37,290 nucleotides of DNA from contig JAPOHQ010000004.1 of NCBI GenBank assembly GCA_029979375.1, forward strand, positions 1 through 37,290, given 5' to 3'. Every line of letters starts with the position of its first letter. Position 1 is the stretch's first letter. The notes below the pieces were generated by a model. It had not been told where the DNA came from. It was given only the letters and a program-made list of their open reading frames with translations, and did no database searches. This document shows positions 16,651 to 23,882 of this stretch, in pieces. The DNA comes from Microbacteriaceae bacterium. Lineage in GTDB: Bacteria > Actinomycetota > Actinomycetes > Actinomycetales > Microbacteriaceae. Made by a program: the position numbers and the translations under genes.

Positions 16651-17733
16651 ATGCCGAAACTGGATTTGAGCAAATCACTGGTCGAGTTGACCATCGACAT
16701 TTGCAATATCGAGTCAGTATCGGGCAACGAGAAGGCTCTCGCCGATGCCATCGAAGCCGAGCTCAGGCAACATTCCCACCTCGAGGTGATACGAAATCAG
16801 GATGCGGTCATTGCGAGAACCAACCTGGGTCGGGATCGGGTAGTGATCGCAGGTCACATCGACACCGTCCCGGTTGCCGGAAACCTTCCAGCCGAGCTGC
16901 ATCACTTCGAGAGAGAGCAGACGATTGTTGGCCGAGGATCGGTAGACATGAAGGCAGGCATTGCCGTCATGCTCAAGCTTGCTAAAGAGCTCACCGAGCC
17001 GAGTCACGACATCACTTGGATCTTCTACGATCACGAAGAGGTGGACAGCACCCTCAACGGGCTCGGCAGGATTGCTAGGGAGCAGCCAGAGCTGCTTTCG
17101 GGCAAGTTTGCAGTGCTCTGCGAGCCGACTAGCGCGCTTGTCGAGGGCGGTTGCAATGGCACGATGCGAGTGAAGCTGACGACAGCCGGCATCAAGGCCC
17201 ACTCCGCAAGACCCTGGATGGGTAGCAACGCCATCCACAGCGCCGCGCCGGTGCTGCAGACCCTAGCTAGCTTCACTCCCGAAACGGTTGCGGTGGATGG
17301 GCTTGATTACCGCGAGAGCCTAAACGCGGTGCGGATCAATGCGGGCATTGCGGGAAACGTGATTCCGGATAGCTGTGACGTGGAGGTCAACTACCGCTTT
17401 GCCCCAAGCAAGAGTGCCGCTGATGCCGAGGCTTACCTTCGGGAGGTTTTCGAAGGGGTTCAACTTGAGGTTATAGACGTTGCTGAGGGGGCAAGGCCGG
17501 GATTAGATACCGAGCTTGCCAAGGCCTTTATTGCCGCCATCGGAGCAACCGCGCGACCGAAGTATGGCTGGACCGATGTTGCCCGATTCTCAGCTCTTGG
17601 AATACCAGCGGTGAACTATGGCCCCGGTGATCCTTCGCTTGCGCATGCGGACAACGAGAACGTCCCCGTTGGCCACATTTTTGACGTAGAGGCCGGCCTC
17701 CGAGCATGGCTGAGCGGCTCCGAGGTGGCTTAA
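16651..17733 (+). CDS. dapE: Succinyl-diaminopimelate desuccinylase
   Basis: DapE removes succinate from N-succinyl-L,L-diaminopimelate to give L,L-diaminopimelate for lysine and the peptidoglycan cross-link. The 360-residue M20-family zinc enzyme has H69 and D71 in AGHIDTVP, the bridging D99 in RGSVDMKAG, the catalytic glutamates E129-E130 in YDHEEVDS, and a dimerisation domain in the middle. The frame is open 66 bases further upstream into dapD. The ATG at 16651 is chosen because TAGCCT sits 7 bases before it and the protein then starts where the family does. Mycobacteria have the same divergent dapD/dapE pair. Confidence 0.95.
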   Translation: MPKLDLSKSLVELTIDICNIESVSGNEKALADAIEAELRQHSHLEVIRNQDAVIARTNLGRDRVVIAGHIDTVPVAGNLPAELHHFEREQTIVGRGSVDMKAGIAVMLKLAKELTEPSHDITWIFYDHEEVDSTLNGLGRIAREQPELLSGKFAVLCEPTSALVEGGCNGTMRVKLTTAGIKAHSARPWMGSNAIHSAAPVLQTLASFTPETVAVDGLDYRESLNAVRINAGIAGNVIPDSCDVEVNYRFAPSKSAADAEAYLREVFEGVQLEVIDVAEGARPGLDTELAKAFIAAIGATARPKYGWTDVARFSALGIPAVNYGPGDPSLAHADNENVPVGHIFDVEAGLRAWLSGSEVA

Positions 17734-17748
17734 CTCCCGTAAATCTGG

Positions 17749-17754
17749 GATAAT
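17749..17754 (+). promoter_or_regulatory. Candidate -10 element of the DUF3117 gene
   Basis: GATAAT lies 33 bases before the ATG, close to the TATAAT consensus. It would start transcription near 17761 and leave a leader of about 27 bases that includes the Shine-Dalgarno AAGGAG (17773-17778). No clear -35 is visible. Confidence 0.4.
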
Positions 17755-17787
17755 TGACCCCGCAAACCCCCCAAGGAGTCAATTCTT

Positions 17788-17961
17788 ATGGCAGCAATGA
17801 AGCCTCGCACCGGAGACGGACCAATGGAGGCAGAGCGCGAACCTCGCGGTTTGATTGTTTTGCGAGTCCCACTTGAGGGCGGCGGACGCCTGGTTGTCTC
17901 TGTGAATGATGATGAGGCTAAGGAACTGCACAAAGTTCTAGCCGGCGTCATCAAGAAGTAG
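17788..17961 (+). CDS. DUF3117-family small protein
   Basis: This 57-residue protein begins MAAMKPRTGDGP and contains VPLEGGGRLVV, the two hallmark segments of DUF3117. The family is small and highly conserved in actinobacteria (Rv1211 in M. tuberculosis, from memory). AAGGAG lies 9 bases before the ATG, and the first two thirds match the family residue by residue, so the reading frame is secure despite the short length. The fold is probably a small beta-rich domain followed by a helix (DDEAKELHKVL). The function is unknown. Its stop codon abuts the stop codon of the convergent methyltransferase. Confidence 0.93.
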   Translation: MAAMKPRTGDGPMEAEREPRGLIVLRVPLEGGGRLVVSVNDDEAKELHKVLAGVIKK

Positions 17962-17970
17962 CTACTTCTT
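17953..17970. repeat. Perfect 18-base palindrome across two convergent stop codons
   Basis: AAGAAGTAGCTACTTCTT is self-complementary. It contains the final Lys-Lys-stop of the DUF3117 protein on the plus strand and the final Lys-Lys-stop of the methyltransferase on the minus strand. It has no loop and a mixed T-tract, so it may be a weak bidirectional terminator or simply the result of both proteins ending in KK. Confidence 0.7.
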
Positions 17971-18588
17971 AGCAACCACCAGCAAACCATCGCCGACCAT
18001 GGACATGGTCGTGAGGTAACCCTCGTCTGTGGCGAAGTGGTCGATTACCTTCCGAATCGCATCGGTCTCATCTTCACGCAGCGCTGGGTTTGGAACCCGA
18101 TCGCGCCAGAGGGCATGCGCCAAGACAATTACCCCTCCGGGCTTAGCAATCGAGACTGCCTGGCCCAAGACTGCGGCTAGATCGTTGGGATCTAGGTCCA
18201 GAAAAACTAGGTCGTAAGCGGCTTCCGCCATATTCCCCAGCACGCTAGAGGCGCGCCCGGTAATCACTCTGATCCTGGAGGGCAGGATCCCAGCCGCCTT
18301 GAAGTTATCGCGCGCGACGTTCTGATATTCCGGTTCCTCGTCAATGGTGGTCAGCGTGGAGTCATCGGAGGCGCTGAGCAACCACAGGCTCGATACCCCG
18401 GCTCCAGTGCCAACCTCAACGATGGACTTTGCACCGGCAATCGCGGCAAGTGTTGCAAGCTGGTTTCCGGTTGCAACCGTTACCGACTCAACTCCCAGCT
18501 CTTCAGCACTGCGACGTGCCTTTGCAATGTGGGCAGGTTCGGAAGCAAGGTCCTCGGAATACTTCCAGCTTGAGATTTTGTCGATCAT
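17962..18588 (-). CDS. Class I O-methyltransferase (COMT-like)
   Basis: This 208-residue S-adenosylmethionine-dependent methyltransferase has motif I as VEVGTGAGVSSLWL (about 57-70) and an acidic LTTIDEEPE motif II. The YDLVFLDLDPND and AHALWRDRV segments are typical of the catechol-/caffeoyl-CoA-type O-methyltransferase family. M. tuberculosis has a homologue (Rv1220c, from memory) in the same neighbourhood, next to sigE. The substrate is unknown. TAAGCT lies 9 bases before the ATG on this strand and there is no Shine-Dalgarno. It is divergent from tatB with a 63-base gap. Confidence 0.9.
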   Translation of the reverse strand: MIDKISSWKYSEDLASEPAHIAKARRSAEELGVESVTVATGNQLATLAAIAGAKSIVEVGTGAGVSSLWLLSASDDSTLTTIDEEPEYQNVARDNFKAAGILPSRIRVITGRASSVLGNMAEAAYDLVFLDLDPNDLAAVLGQAVSIAKPGGVIVLAHALWRDRVPNPALREDETDAIRKVIDHFATDEGYLTTMSMVGDGLLVVAKK

Positions 18589-18639
18589 CTTGGCCCCAGC
18601 TTAGATTCCAGTTTGGATATTCCTTGGATGCGGTGGGGG

Positions 18640-18645
18640 TAAACT
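18640..18645 (+). promoter_or_regulatory. -10 element giving a leaderless tatB transcript
   Basis: TAAACT is followed by 6 bases and then the tatB ATG. No Shine-Dalgarno is present. This is identical in sequence and spacing to the element before the ferritin-like gene at 27457. Confidence 0.55.
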
Positions 18646-18651
18646 CGTGGC

Positions 18652-19005
18652 ATGTTTGGTCTGAGCGCGGAAAAGCTTTTGCTGCTTGCGCTGCTGGCAG
18701 TTCTGATCATTGGCCCCGAACGCCTGCCCTACTACGCAAAACAAATGGGCGAGTGGGTGAAAAAGGGCAAGCGCATGATCGACAATGCGCAGGTTCAGAT
18801 GAAAGAGGAGCTCGGTGAGGGCTTCGAGGACCTCGACTGGAAGAAGCTTGATCCCAGGCAGTATGACCCCAGGAGGATTGTCCGCGAGGCTCTGCGTGAA
18901 GAAAAGAAGACCTCAAATGCGGCCACCAAGCTGAATCGTGCCAAGCCACCTCAGAAGCCACTCGAACTAGGAGAGACTCCTCCGTTCGACCTGGAATCGA
19001 CCTAA
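18652..19005 (+). CDS. tatB: Twin-arginine translocase subunit TatB
   Basis: This 117-residue protein has one N-terminal transmembrane helix (about 6-21). It is followed by the TatA/B hinge IGPERLP, an amphipathic helix, and a charged, disordered C-terminal tail, the standard TatB layout. TatB binds folded substrates with twin-arginine signal peptides together with TatC. TatB is favoured over TatA by the glutamate-containing GPERLP and by the position next to the O-methyltransferase and mrp genes, as in mycobacteria. tatA and tatC are not in the window. Its stop codon interlocks with that of the dehydrogenase on the opposite strand. Confidence 0.9.
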   Translation: MFGLSAEKLLLLALLAVLIIGPERLPYYAKQMGEWVKKGKRMIDNAQVQMKEELGEGFEDLDWKKLDPRQYDPRRIVREALREEKKTSNAATKLNRAKPPQKPLELGETPPFDLEST

Positions 19006-20474
19006 ATCCGACCCATCCAACGCGCGAGCTTCGTCATCAGCGGAGCCATCCTGCGGTATTCCTTAGCCCTGCTCGGCAGGCCAATCGGTAGCTTGTTTGC
19101 CACCCCGATAGTCCGGTTCTCTGTGAAGCGCAGTAGCCCGCCTGGACCCGAGCGGCGGTGCATGCCGGATTGCTTCATTCCACCCATGGGAGCGGCCATA
19201 GTTGCCATTGAGGCGCGGTAACCCTCGTTGATGTTTACCGAACCAGCCATCAGGCGGGAGGCGAGCTTGAGTGCCTCCTTGGGGTTACCCACTACCGATG
19301 CGTTCAAGCCGTATTCGGTGGCATTTGCAAGCTCGACCGCCTCATCGAGTGAGGAGTAAGGTACCAGCGCAATGACTGGGCCAAAGACCTCTTTGTGGAG
19401 AATCTCGGCCCCGTGAGGGATATCGCTCAGAACAGTAGGCGCATAGAAGTTTGGACCAATATCGCTCCGCACCTGACCCCCAGTTACAACCCTCGCGCCT
19501 TCCTTCTTTGCTCGTTCGACGAAGCCGGACACCCTCTCGAGTTGAGCCTGGGAGCTGAGGGCTCCGAGATCAAAGTCAAAGTCGTTGGACACACCCAGGG
19601 TCAGCGACTCAACCTTGTCCTTCAGCACAGCCTCGAACGCGGCTAACGCATGGGCTGGGACATACAGTCGCTCGATCGAAACGCAGAGCTGCCCGGCATT
19701 GCCAAAGGCACTGGCGATCGCCATCTCGGCAGCCTCGGCAAGGTCTGCACCCGGCATCACGATCATTGGGTTCTTGCCGCCAAGCTCAAGCGAATAACCG
19801 ATCAGCCTGCTCGCCGCGCGCTGCGCCACGAGTTTGCCGGTGGCAGTTGACCCAGTGAATGCCATGTAATCCGCATTGTCTGTAACCGCGTTTCCCACCT
19901 CGGTTGGGTCGCCGTGAACTACCTGCCAAACCTTCTCCGGAATCCCGACCGCTACCGCAATGTCCCTAGCGAGCTTGACTGTCTTCGCGGTTTGGTTATC
20001 GGCTTTTTGAACAACTGAATTCCCTGCGAGCAGCGCCGGAATGACATCCATCATTGTCAGAGCAAGCGGGTAATTCCATGGGGTCACGATGCCAACCACT
20101 CCCACGGGGGCCGGCTCGGTGTAGGCGGTGATCAGAAGCGGCACCCCACCGCGAACCTTCTTGCGTTCTAGGAGCTTTGGCGAAGTCTTCGCATAGTAGG
20201 AGATGGCAGCCAGAGCGCCCGTGATCTCCTCGAAGGCGTGAGCCCGGGACTTTCCGGTCTCTCGCTGCAAGATATCCATGAGCTCGTCCTGGCGCGCGAT
20301 AACCGCGTCCACTAGGCGGTAAGCAATCTTGCTTCGCTCTGCAGGAGGAGTCTGTGACCAAGACTTCTGGGCCGACCTGCCCTCATCAAACCGCAGCGCA
20401 ACGTCGGTGGCGCTGTGAGCCTCAAGGTCGTGGAGTTTCTTGCCGCTGATTGGATCGATTATCGCTATTGCCAT
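19002..20474 (-). CDS. gabD: Succinic semialdehyde dehydrogenase-type aldehyde dehydrogenase
   Basis: This 490-residue NAD(P)-dependent aldehyde dehydrogenase has the substrate-binding asparagine N134 in TPWNYP, the general base E230 in LELGGKNP and the nucleophile C264 in GNAGQLCVS. The closest type is the actinobacterial succinate-semialdehyde dehydrogenase (GabD2-like). It would oxidise succinic semialdehyde to succinate, but other aldehydes cannot be excluded. It begins 6 bases after mrp and closes a leftward four-gene operon. There is no glutamate decarboxylase or GABA aminotransferase in the window. Confidence 0.85.
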   Translation of the reverse strand: MAIAIIDPISGKKLHDLEAHSATDVALRFDEGRSAQKSWSQTPPAERSKIAYRLVDAVIARQDELMDILQRETGKSRAHAFEEITGALAAISYYAKTSPKLLERKKVRGGVPLLITAYTEPAPVGVVGIVTPWNYPLALTMMDVIPALLAGNSVVQKADNQTAKTVKLARDIAVAVGIPEKVWQVVHGDPTEVGNAVTDNADYMAFTGSTATGKLVAQRAASRLIGYSLELGGKNPMIVMPGADLAEAAEMAIASAFGNAGQLCVSIERLYVPAHALAAFEAVLKDKVESLTLGVSNDFDFDLGALSSQAQLERVSGFVERAKKEGARVVTGGQVRSDIGPNFYAPTVLSDIPHGAEILHKEVFGPVIALVPYSSLDEAVELANATEYGLNASVVGNPKEALKLASRLMAGSVNINEGYRASMATMAAPMGGMKQSGMHRRSGPGGLLRFTENRTIGVANKLPIGLPSRAKEYRRMAPLMTKLARWMGRI

Positions 20475-20480
20475 GGGAGT

Positions 20481-21581
20481 TTAAATCGCTTTCAGACCGA
20501 GCTTCTTCCCGGCGATTCCGGGAGGTATTTTGGATATCCTCTCAACGAGCGAGGCGAAGCCTTCGAGCTCAGCCTCCAGCGTGGCGGCATCGAGTGGCTG
20601 ACCTTGATCACTAGCGGCTCTCAAGAGCTCGCTGAGGGGCAACTGCGCGAGCAATTCAACCTCTTGACCGCTGAGTTCGCCAAGCCGTTTTGCCACGGCC
20701 TCGCCACCGCCAACACCGAAGATTTCTTGCCTGCCCTGCGGCGTTGCCAGATAGCTGAGATTCTCGACGACACCCAGAATGCTCTGGCCGGTCTGCAGTC
20801 CTATCGCACCGCTACGCTCGGCCACCGTTGCCGCGGTTTGCTGCGGTGTGGTGACCACGAGCGAGAGGGCCTTGGGAAGGAGCTGGCCGAGACTGATTGC
20901 AACATCGCCGGTTCCAGGGGGAAGGTCGACGAGCAAGAAGTCAAGATCTCCCCAGTAGACATCTGTCAAGAACTGCTCGATGGCTCTGTGCAGCATGGGT
21001 CCACGCCAGCCAACCGGCTGATTGTTTTCCACGAAGAATCCAATCGACATCACCCTGACATCGTGGGCGATCGGTGGCAGCATCAGCTCATCGACCTTCG
21101 TGGGCCCCTGGGCTATCCCCATGATCTGTGGGATCGAGTAGCCAAAGATATCCGCGTCGATCAGGCCAACATTGAATCCCTTGCGAGCAAGGGCGATGGC
21201 AAGATTTGCGGTGATGGTCGACTTGCCAACTCCACCCTTGCCACTTCCAACGAAGATGACGCGCGTGAGATTGTCCTCGGCGGCAAAGGGATTGTGCCTG
21301 ATTGGTTTAGAACCCCTCAGCTTTTGCTTGAGCTCGTCGCGTTCCTGCTGATTCATCGCGGTCATGCTCACCTCGACCTCGGTGAACTTCGATGAGAGCG
21401 CCTCCCTGACATCGCGCTCAATCTTCTGGGCAGCCGGGCAGCCCACGATGGTCAGCTTTATCTCAGCCACCACTTTGTCGCCAGTTACCGTAACCGAACC
21501 AACCATTCCAAGGTCTGTGATGGGTCTGCGCAGCTCGGGATCAATTACCGTGCTAAGCGCAGCTATGGCCTTTTCACTCAC
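20481..21581 (-). CDS. mrp: Mrp/NBP35-family iron-sulphur cluster carrier ATPase
   Basis: The 366-residue protein has an N-terminal MIP18-like domain (about 1-80, with the conserved C48-P49). A P-loop ATPase follows with the deviant Walker A GSGKGGVGKST at 112-122 and the Walker B-type LLVDLPPGTGD. Proteins of this type deliver [4Fe-4S] clusters. The CxxC pair present late in E. coli Mrp is absent (ENLSYLATPQG), as in mycobacterial Mrp. The start is GTG, overlapping the DUF1003 stop (GTGA), so the two are translationally coupled. Confidence 0.93.
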   Translation of the reverse strand: MSEKAIAALSTVIDPELRRPITDLGMVGSVTVTGDKVVAEIKLTIVGCPAAQKIERDVREALSSKFTEVEVSMTAMNQQERDELKQKLRGSKPIRHNPFAAEDNLTRVIFVGSGKGGVGKSTITANLAIALARKGFNVGLIDADIFGYSIPQIMGIAQGPTKVDELMLPPIAHDVRVMSIGFFVENNQPVGWRGPMLHRAIEQFLTDVYWGDLDFLLVDLPPGTGDVAISLGQLLPKALSLVVTTPQQTAATVAERSGAIGLQTGQSILGVVENLSYLATPQGRQEIFGVGGGEAVAKRLGELSGQEVELLAQLPLSELLRAASDQGQPLDAATLEAELEGFASLVERISKIPPGIAGKKLGLKAI

Positions 21582-22090
21582 TTTGACTTCTTGCGAGGTG
21601 CTGGCTTTCTAAGCTCCTCGAGCATTTCGGCAAGGGCCTCGCGGATCTCATCGCGCACCTGCTCCTTGGTCGCTACCTCTTCGAGAGCGAGCCTGAGCGC
21701 GGCGACCTCACGAGCGAGGTATTCGGTGTCGGCGAGATTCTGCTCCGCTCGCTGACGGTCCTGCTCAAACTTGACCCTGTCCCTATCGTCCTGACGGTTC
21801 TGAGCCAAAAGGATCAGCGGTGCTGCATAACTGGCCTGCAGGGAGAGAATGAGAGTTAGCAGGGTGAAGTTCAGTGCCCTTGGGTCAAACTGGGTGCCGA
21901 CGGGTGCGAGGGTGTTCCAGGTGAGCCAGAGCGCAACGAACACGGTCATGGCAATCAGGAATGCACCGGTACCCATCGCTCTCGCGAAGCGTTCCGAAAT
22001 GCGTCCGACCGTCTCCTGGCTCAGGTAGGGGAGGCGAAACACTGAGCGACGGCCCAGTGGTCTCTCAAGCTGCGATTGATTACGCGCCAT
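21578..22090 (-). CDS. DUF1003-family membrane protein
   Basis: From this start the protein has 170 residues. It has two close transmembrane helices (about 38-60 and 75-95) with the LWLTWN and LSLQASYAAPLILLAQNRQ segments of DUF1003. A long charged coiled-coil tail follows, ending in RKKSK. The frame is open 57 bases further upstream, but AGGAGGAG lies 5-12 bases before this ATG, inside the 3' end of the preceding gene, so 22090 is the better start. The function is unknown. It overlaps the MgtE-like gene by 11 bases and mrp by 4. Confidence 0.87.
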   Translation of the reverse strand: MARNQSQLERPLGRRSVFRLPYLSQETVGRISERFARAMGTGAFLIAMTVFVALWLTWNTLAPVGTQFDPRALNFTLLTLILSLQASYAAPLILLAQNRQDDRDRVKFEQDRQRAEQNLADTEYLAREVAALRLALEEVATKEQVRDEIREALAEMLEELRKPAPRKKSK

Positions 22091-23327
22091 CGGTCTCCTC
22101 CTCACTTCTCCAGTCGTCCGGTAGTAGGTGATCCAAAACATCGTCAACGGTCACGGCTCCAAGGAGGTGCCGCTCCTGATCAACCACGGGCAATGCCACG
22201 AGGTCATAGGTGGCCAAATCGCGGTGAATCTGGGCAATCGGAGTGTCGGCAGGAATTGGCTCCAGCTCGGCATCAACCAGGGTTCCAAGGCGCTCGCCGG
22301 GGGGATTGCGGAGCAGTTTCTGGAAGTGCACTACCCCAAGGAACCTTCCCGCCGGAGTCTCATAGGGCGGCATGGTTACAAAAACCTGGGCCGCCAGAAC
22401 CGGCTCCACTTCCTTGCGCCTGATCAGCGCCAGCGCCTCGGCGACGGTGGTGTCGGCTGCGGCGATGATCGGTTCCGGAGTCATCAGACCACCTGCGGTG
22501 TAGGGCTCATAGGCGAGCAGCAAGCGAATATCTTCCGCTTCCTCATCGTCCATAAGGTCCAGCAGCACCTCTGTGCGCTCCGCGGGCAGGTTGGCCATCA
22601 GGTCCGCGGCGTCATCCGGGCCCATCAGGTCCAGTACCTCCGCGGCGCGCTCGTCCTCGAGCTCGTTGATGATCTCCAGCTGCTCTTCTTCTGGTAGCTC
22701 TTCCAGGAGGTCAGCTAGGCGCTCATCATCTAGCTCACCGGCCAGGGCGAGCATTCTGTCGTCTGGCAGGTCCATAACGGCGTTGGCCAGGTCGGCTGGC
22801 CTAAGGTCTGCCACGGCGCTCAGCAGCTGCTGAGCATCTTGGACCTGGGGATCTTCTTGTTTTTCGGCAACGTCCTGCCAGAGCACAAACTCCGTCGGAC
22901 CCTTGGCAAACGGGACATTGGAGCGCTTAGGGAGCCTGACGAACAGCTCGGTGAGAATCCAGTCTCCGCGCTTGTTCTTCTCGATTGCAAAGTCCTCAAT
23001 GGTTGCCACCTTGCGCTTGCCGATGAGCGAGACCTTGCGACCCAGCATCTCCGCGATTGCCCTGACCTCCTGGCCGCGCTGGGAGAAGCGACGCAGGTCG
23101 ATCAGCCCGTTGGTGATTACCTGACCTGGTGCGATTGCGGTAACCCTGGTGATTGGCAGGAAGACCCTTCGCCTGCCAGAAATCTCGATTACGAAGCCCG
23201 TTGCCCTGGGAGCCTGGGTCTTGCGATAGGCCATCAGAATGTCGACTACCTTGCCGACTCGGTCGCCCTGTGGGTCAAAGACGCCGCAGCCCACCAGCCT
23301 CGCCACGAAAACTCTGGTTGCGCTCAT
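22080..23327 (-). CDS. MgtE N-terminal/CBS-domain protein with PRC-barrel, no transmembrane channel
   Basis: This 415-residue soluble protein has an N-terminal PRC-barrel-like region (about 1-140). It is followed by an MgtE-N superhelical domain (about 160-275; repeated acidic leucine-rich helices such as LADLLEELPEEEQLEII) and a CBS pair (about 280-405). In MgtE channels these domains sense Mg2+ and gate the pore, but here the pore is missing. The same architecture occurs in M. tuberculosis Rv1232c (from memory), next to the mrp region. It may be a cytosolic Mg2+ or nucleotide sensor, possibly acting on a separate transporter. It heads the leftward operon with DUF1003, mrp and gabD. GAGG lies 9-12 bases before the ATG. 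Confidence 0.87.
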   Translation of the reverse strand: MSATRVFVARLVGCGVFDPQGDRVGKVVDILMAYRKTQAPRATGFVIEISGRRRVFLPITRVTAIAPGQVITNGLIDLRRFSQRGQEVRAIAEMLGRKVSLIGKRKVATIEDFAIEKNKRGDWILTELFVRLPKRSNVPFAKGPTEFVLWQDVAEKQEDPQVQDAQQLLSAVADLRPADLANAVMDLPDDRMLALAGELDDERLADLLEELPEEEQLEIINELEDERAAEVLDLMGPDDAADLMANLPAERTEVLLDLMDDEEAEDIRLLLAYEPYTAGGLMTPEPIIAAADTTVAEALALIRRKEVEPVLAAQVFVTMPPYETPAGRFLGVVHFQKLLRNPPGERLGTLVDAELEPIPADTPIAQIHRDLATYDLVALPVVDQERHLLGAVTVDDVLDHLLPDDWRSEEETDGA

Positions 23328-23351
23328 AGAGATACCTCGCTTTCAGAGCAG

Positions 23352-23357
23352 TAAATT
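23352..23357 (+). promoter_or_regulatory. Candidate -10 element of the stress-protein-like gene
   Basis: TAAATT ends 9 bases before the ATG at 23367 and no Shine-Dalgarno intervenes, so a leader of only 2-3 bases is expected. Confidence 0.4.
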
Positions 23358-23366
23358 CGTGGCAAA

Positions 23367-23882
23367 ATGCCTGTTGTGTCCGACGCTAAGAACAATGCTA
23401 GAAGGAATCAGGCTGGCCCATCGATTCCAAGAGGCTTCGTCCTGGGCGAATTTACCAACTATTTAGATGCCAGCGCAATGGTCGACCGGCTGATTGAAGC
23501 CGATTTCAAGCCTGGAAACGTGGCAATTGTTGGCAAGGATCCGGTTTTAGTTGAGCGCATTAAAAGCCGTTTGGGTTATGGCAGGGTTGCCGGCAGCGGA
23601 GCAATTACTGGCTTCTGGCTCGGGCTCATTTTTGCCGTCCTAATCGGCGCGGGAATCAGCGTTGGTCCCGATGGTGAGCTCGCCTATAACCCGCAGCAGT
23701 TCGCTGCGGTTTTGGTGGTATCGGCGGGTATCGGCATGCTTTTCAACATCCTGCGCTTCTCTTTCACAAAGAACCGCCGTGGTTTCCTCTCCTCGCAGAT
23801 GCCGGTGGCATCAAGGTATGAGGTAGTGGTTCCGGAGAATGAGGCCGCTGCTGCCCAGAAGGCTCTGGGGTCTGTCGCTTAG
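23367..23882 (+). CDS. General stress protein 17M-like membrane protein
   Basis: This 171-residue protein has an N-terminal region resembling the general-stress-protein-17M domain (FTNYLDASAMVDRLIEADFKPGNVAIVG). It continues with two hydrophobic helices (about 79-100 and 112-130) and a C-terminal YEVVVPENEA strand. M. tuberculosis has a similar protein (Rv1234, from memory) beside the MgtE-N/CBS gene, so the divergent neighbour is conserved. The function is unknown. The stop codon interlocks with that of the aminopeptidase gene on the other strand. Confidence 0.82.
   Translation: MPVVSDAKNNARRNQAGPSIPRGFVLGEFTNYLDASAMVDRLIEADFKPGNVAIVGKDPVLVERIKSRLGYGRVAGSGAITGFWLGLIFAVLIGAGISVGPDGELAYNPQQFAAVLVVSAGIGMLFNILRFSFTKNRRGFLSSQMPVASRYEVVVPENEAAAAQKALGSVA

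Noticed and set aside
20415-21395. 326-codon plus-strand open frame opposite mrp and the aldehyde dehydrogenase
   Set aside because: It is the mirror of two well-supported genes in G+C-rich DNA and shows no recognisable domain or ribosome-binding site.
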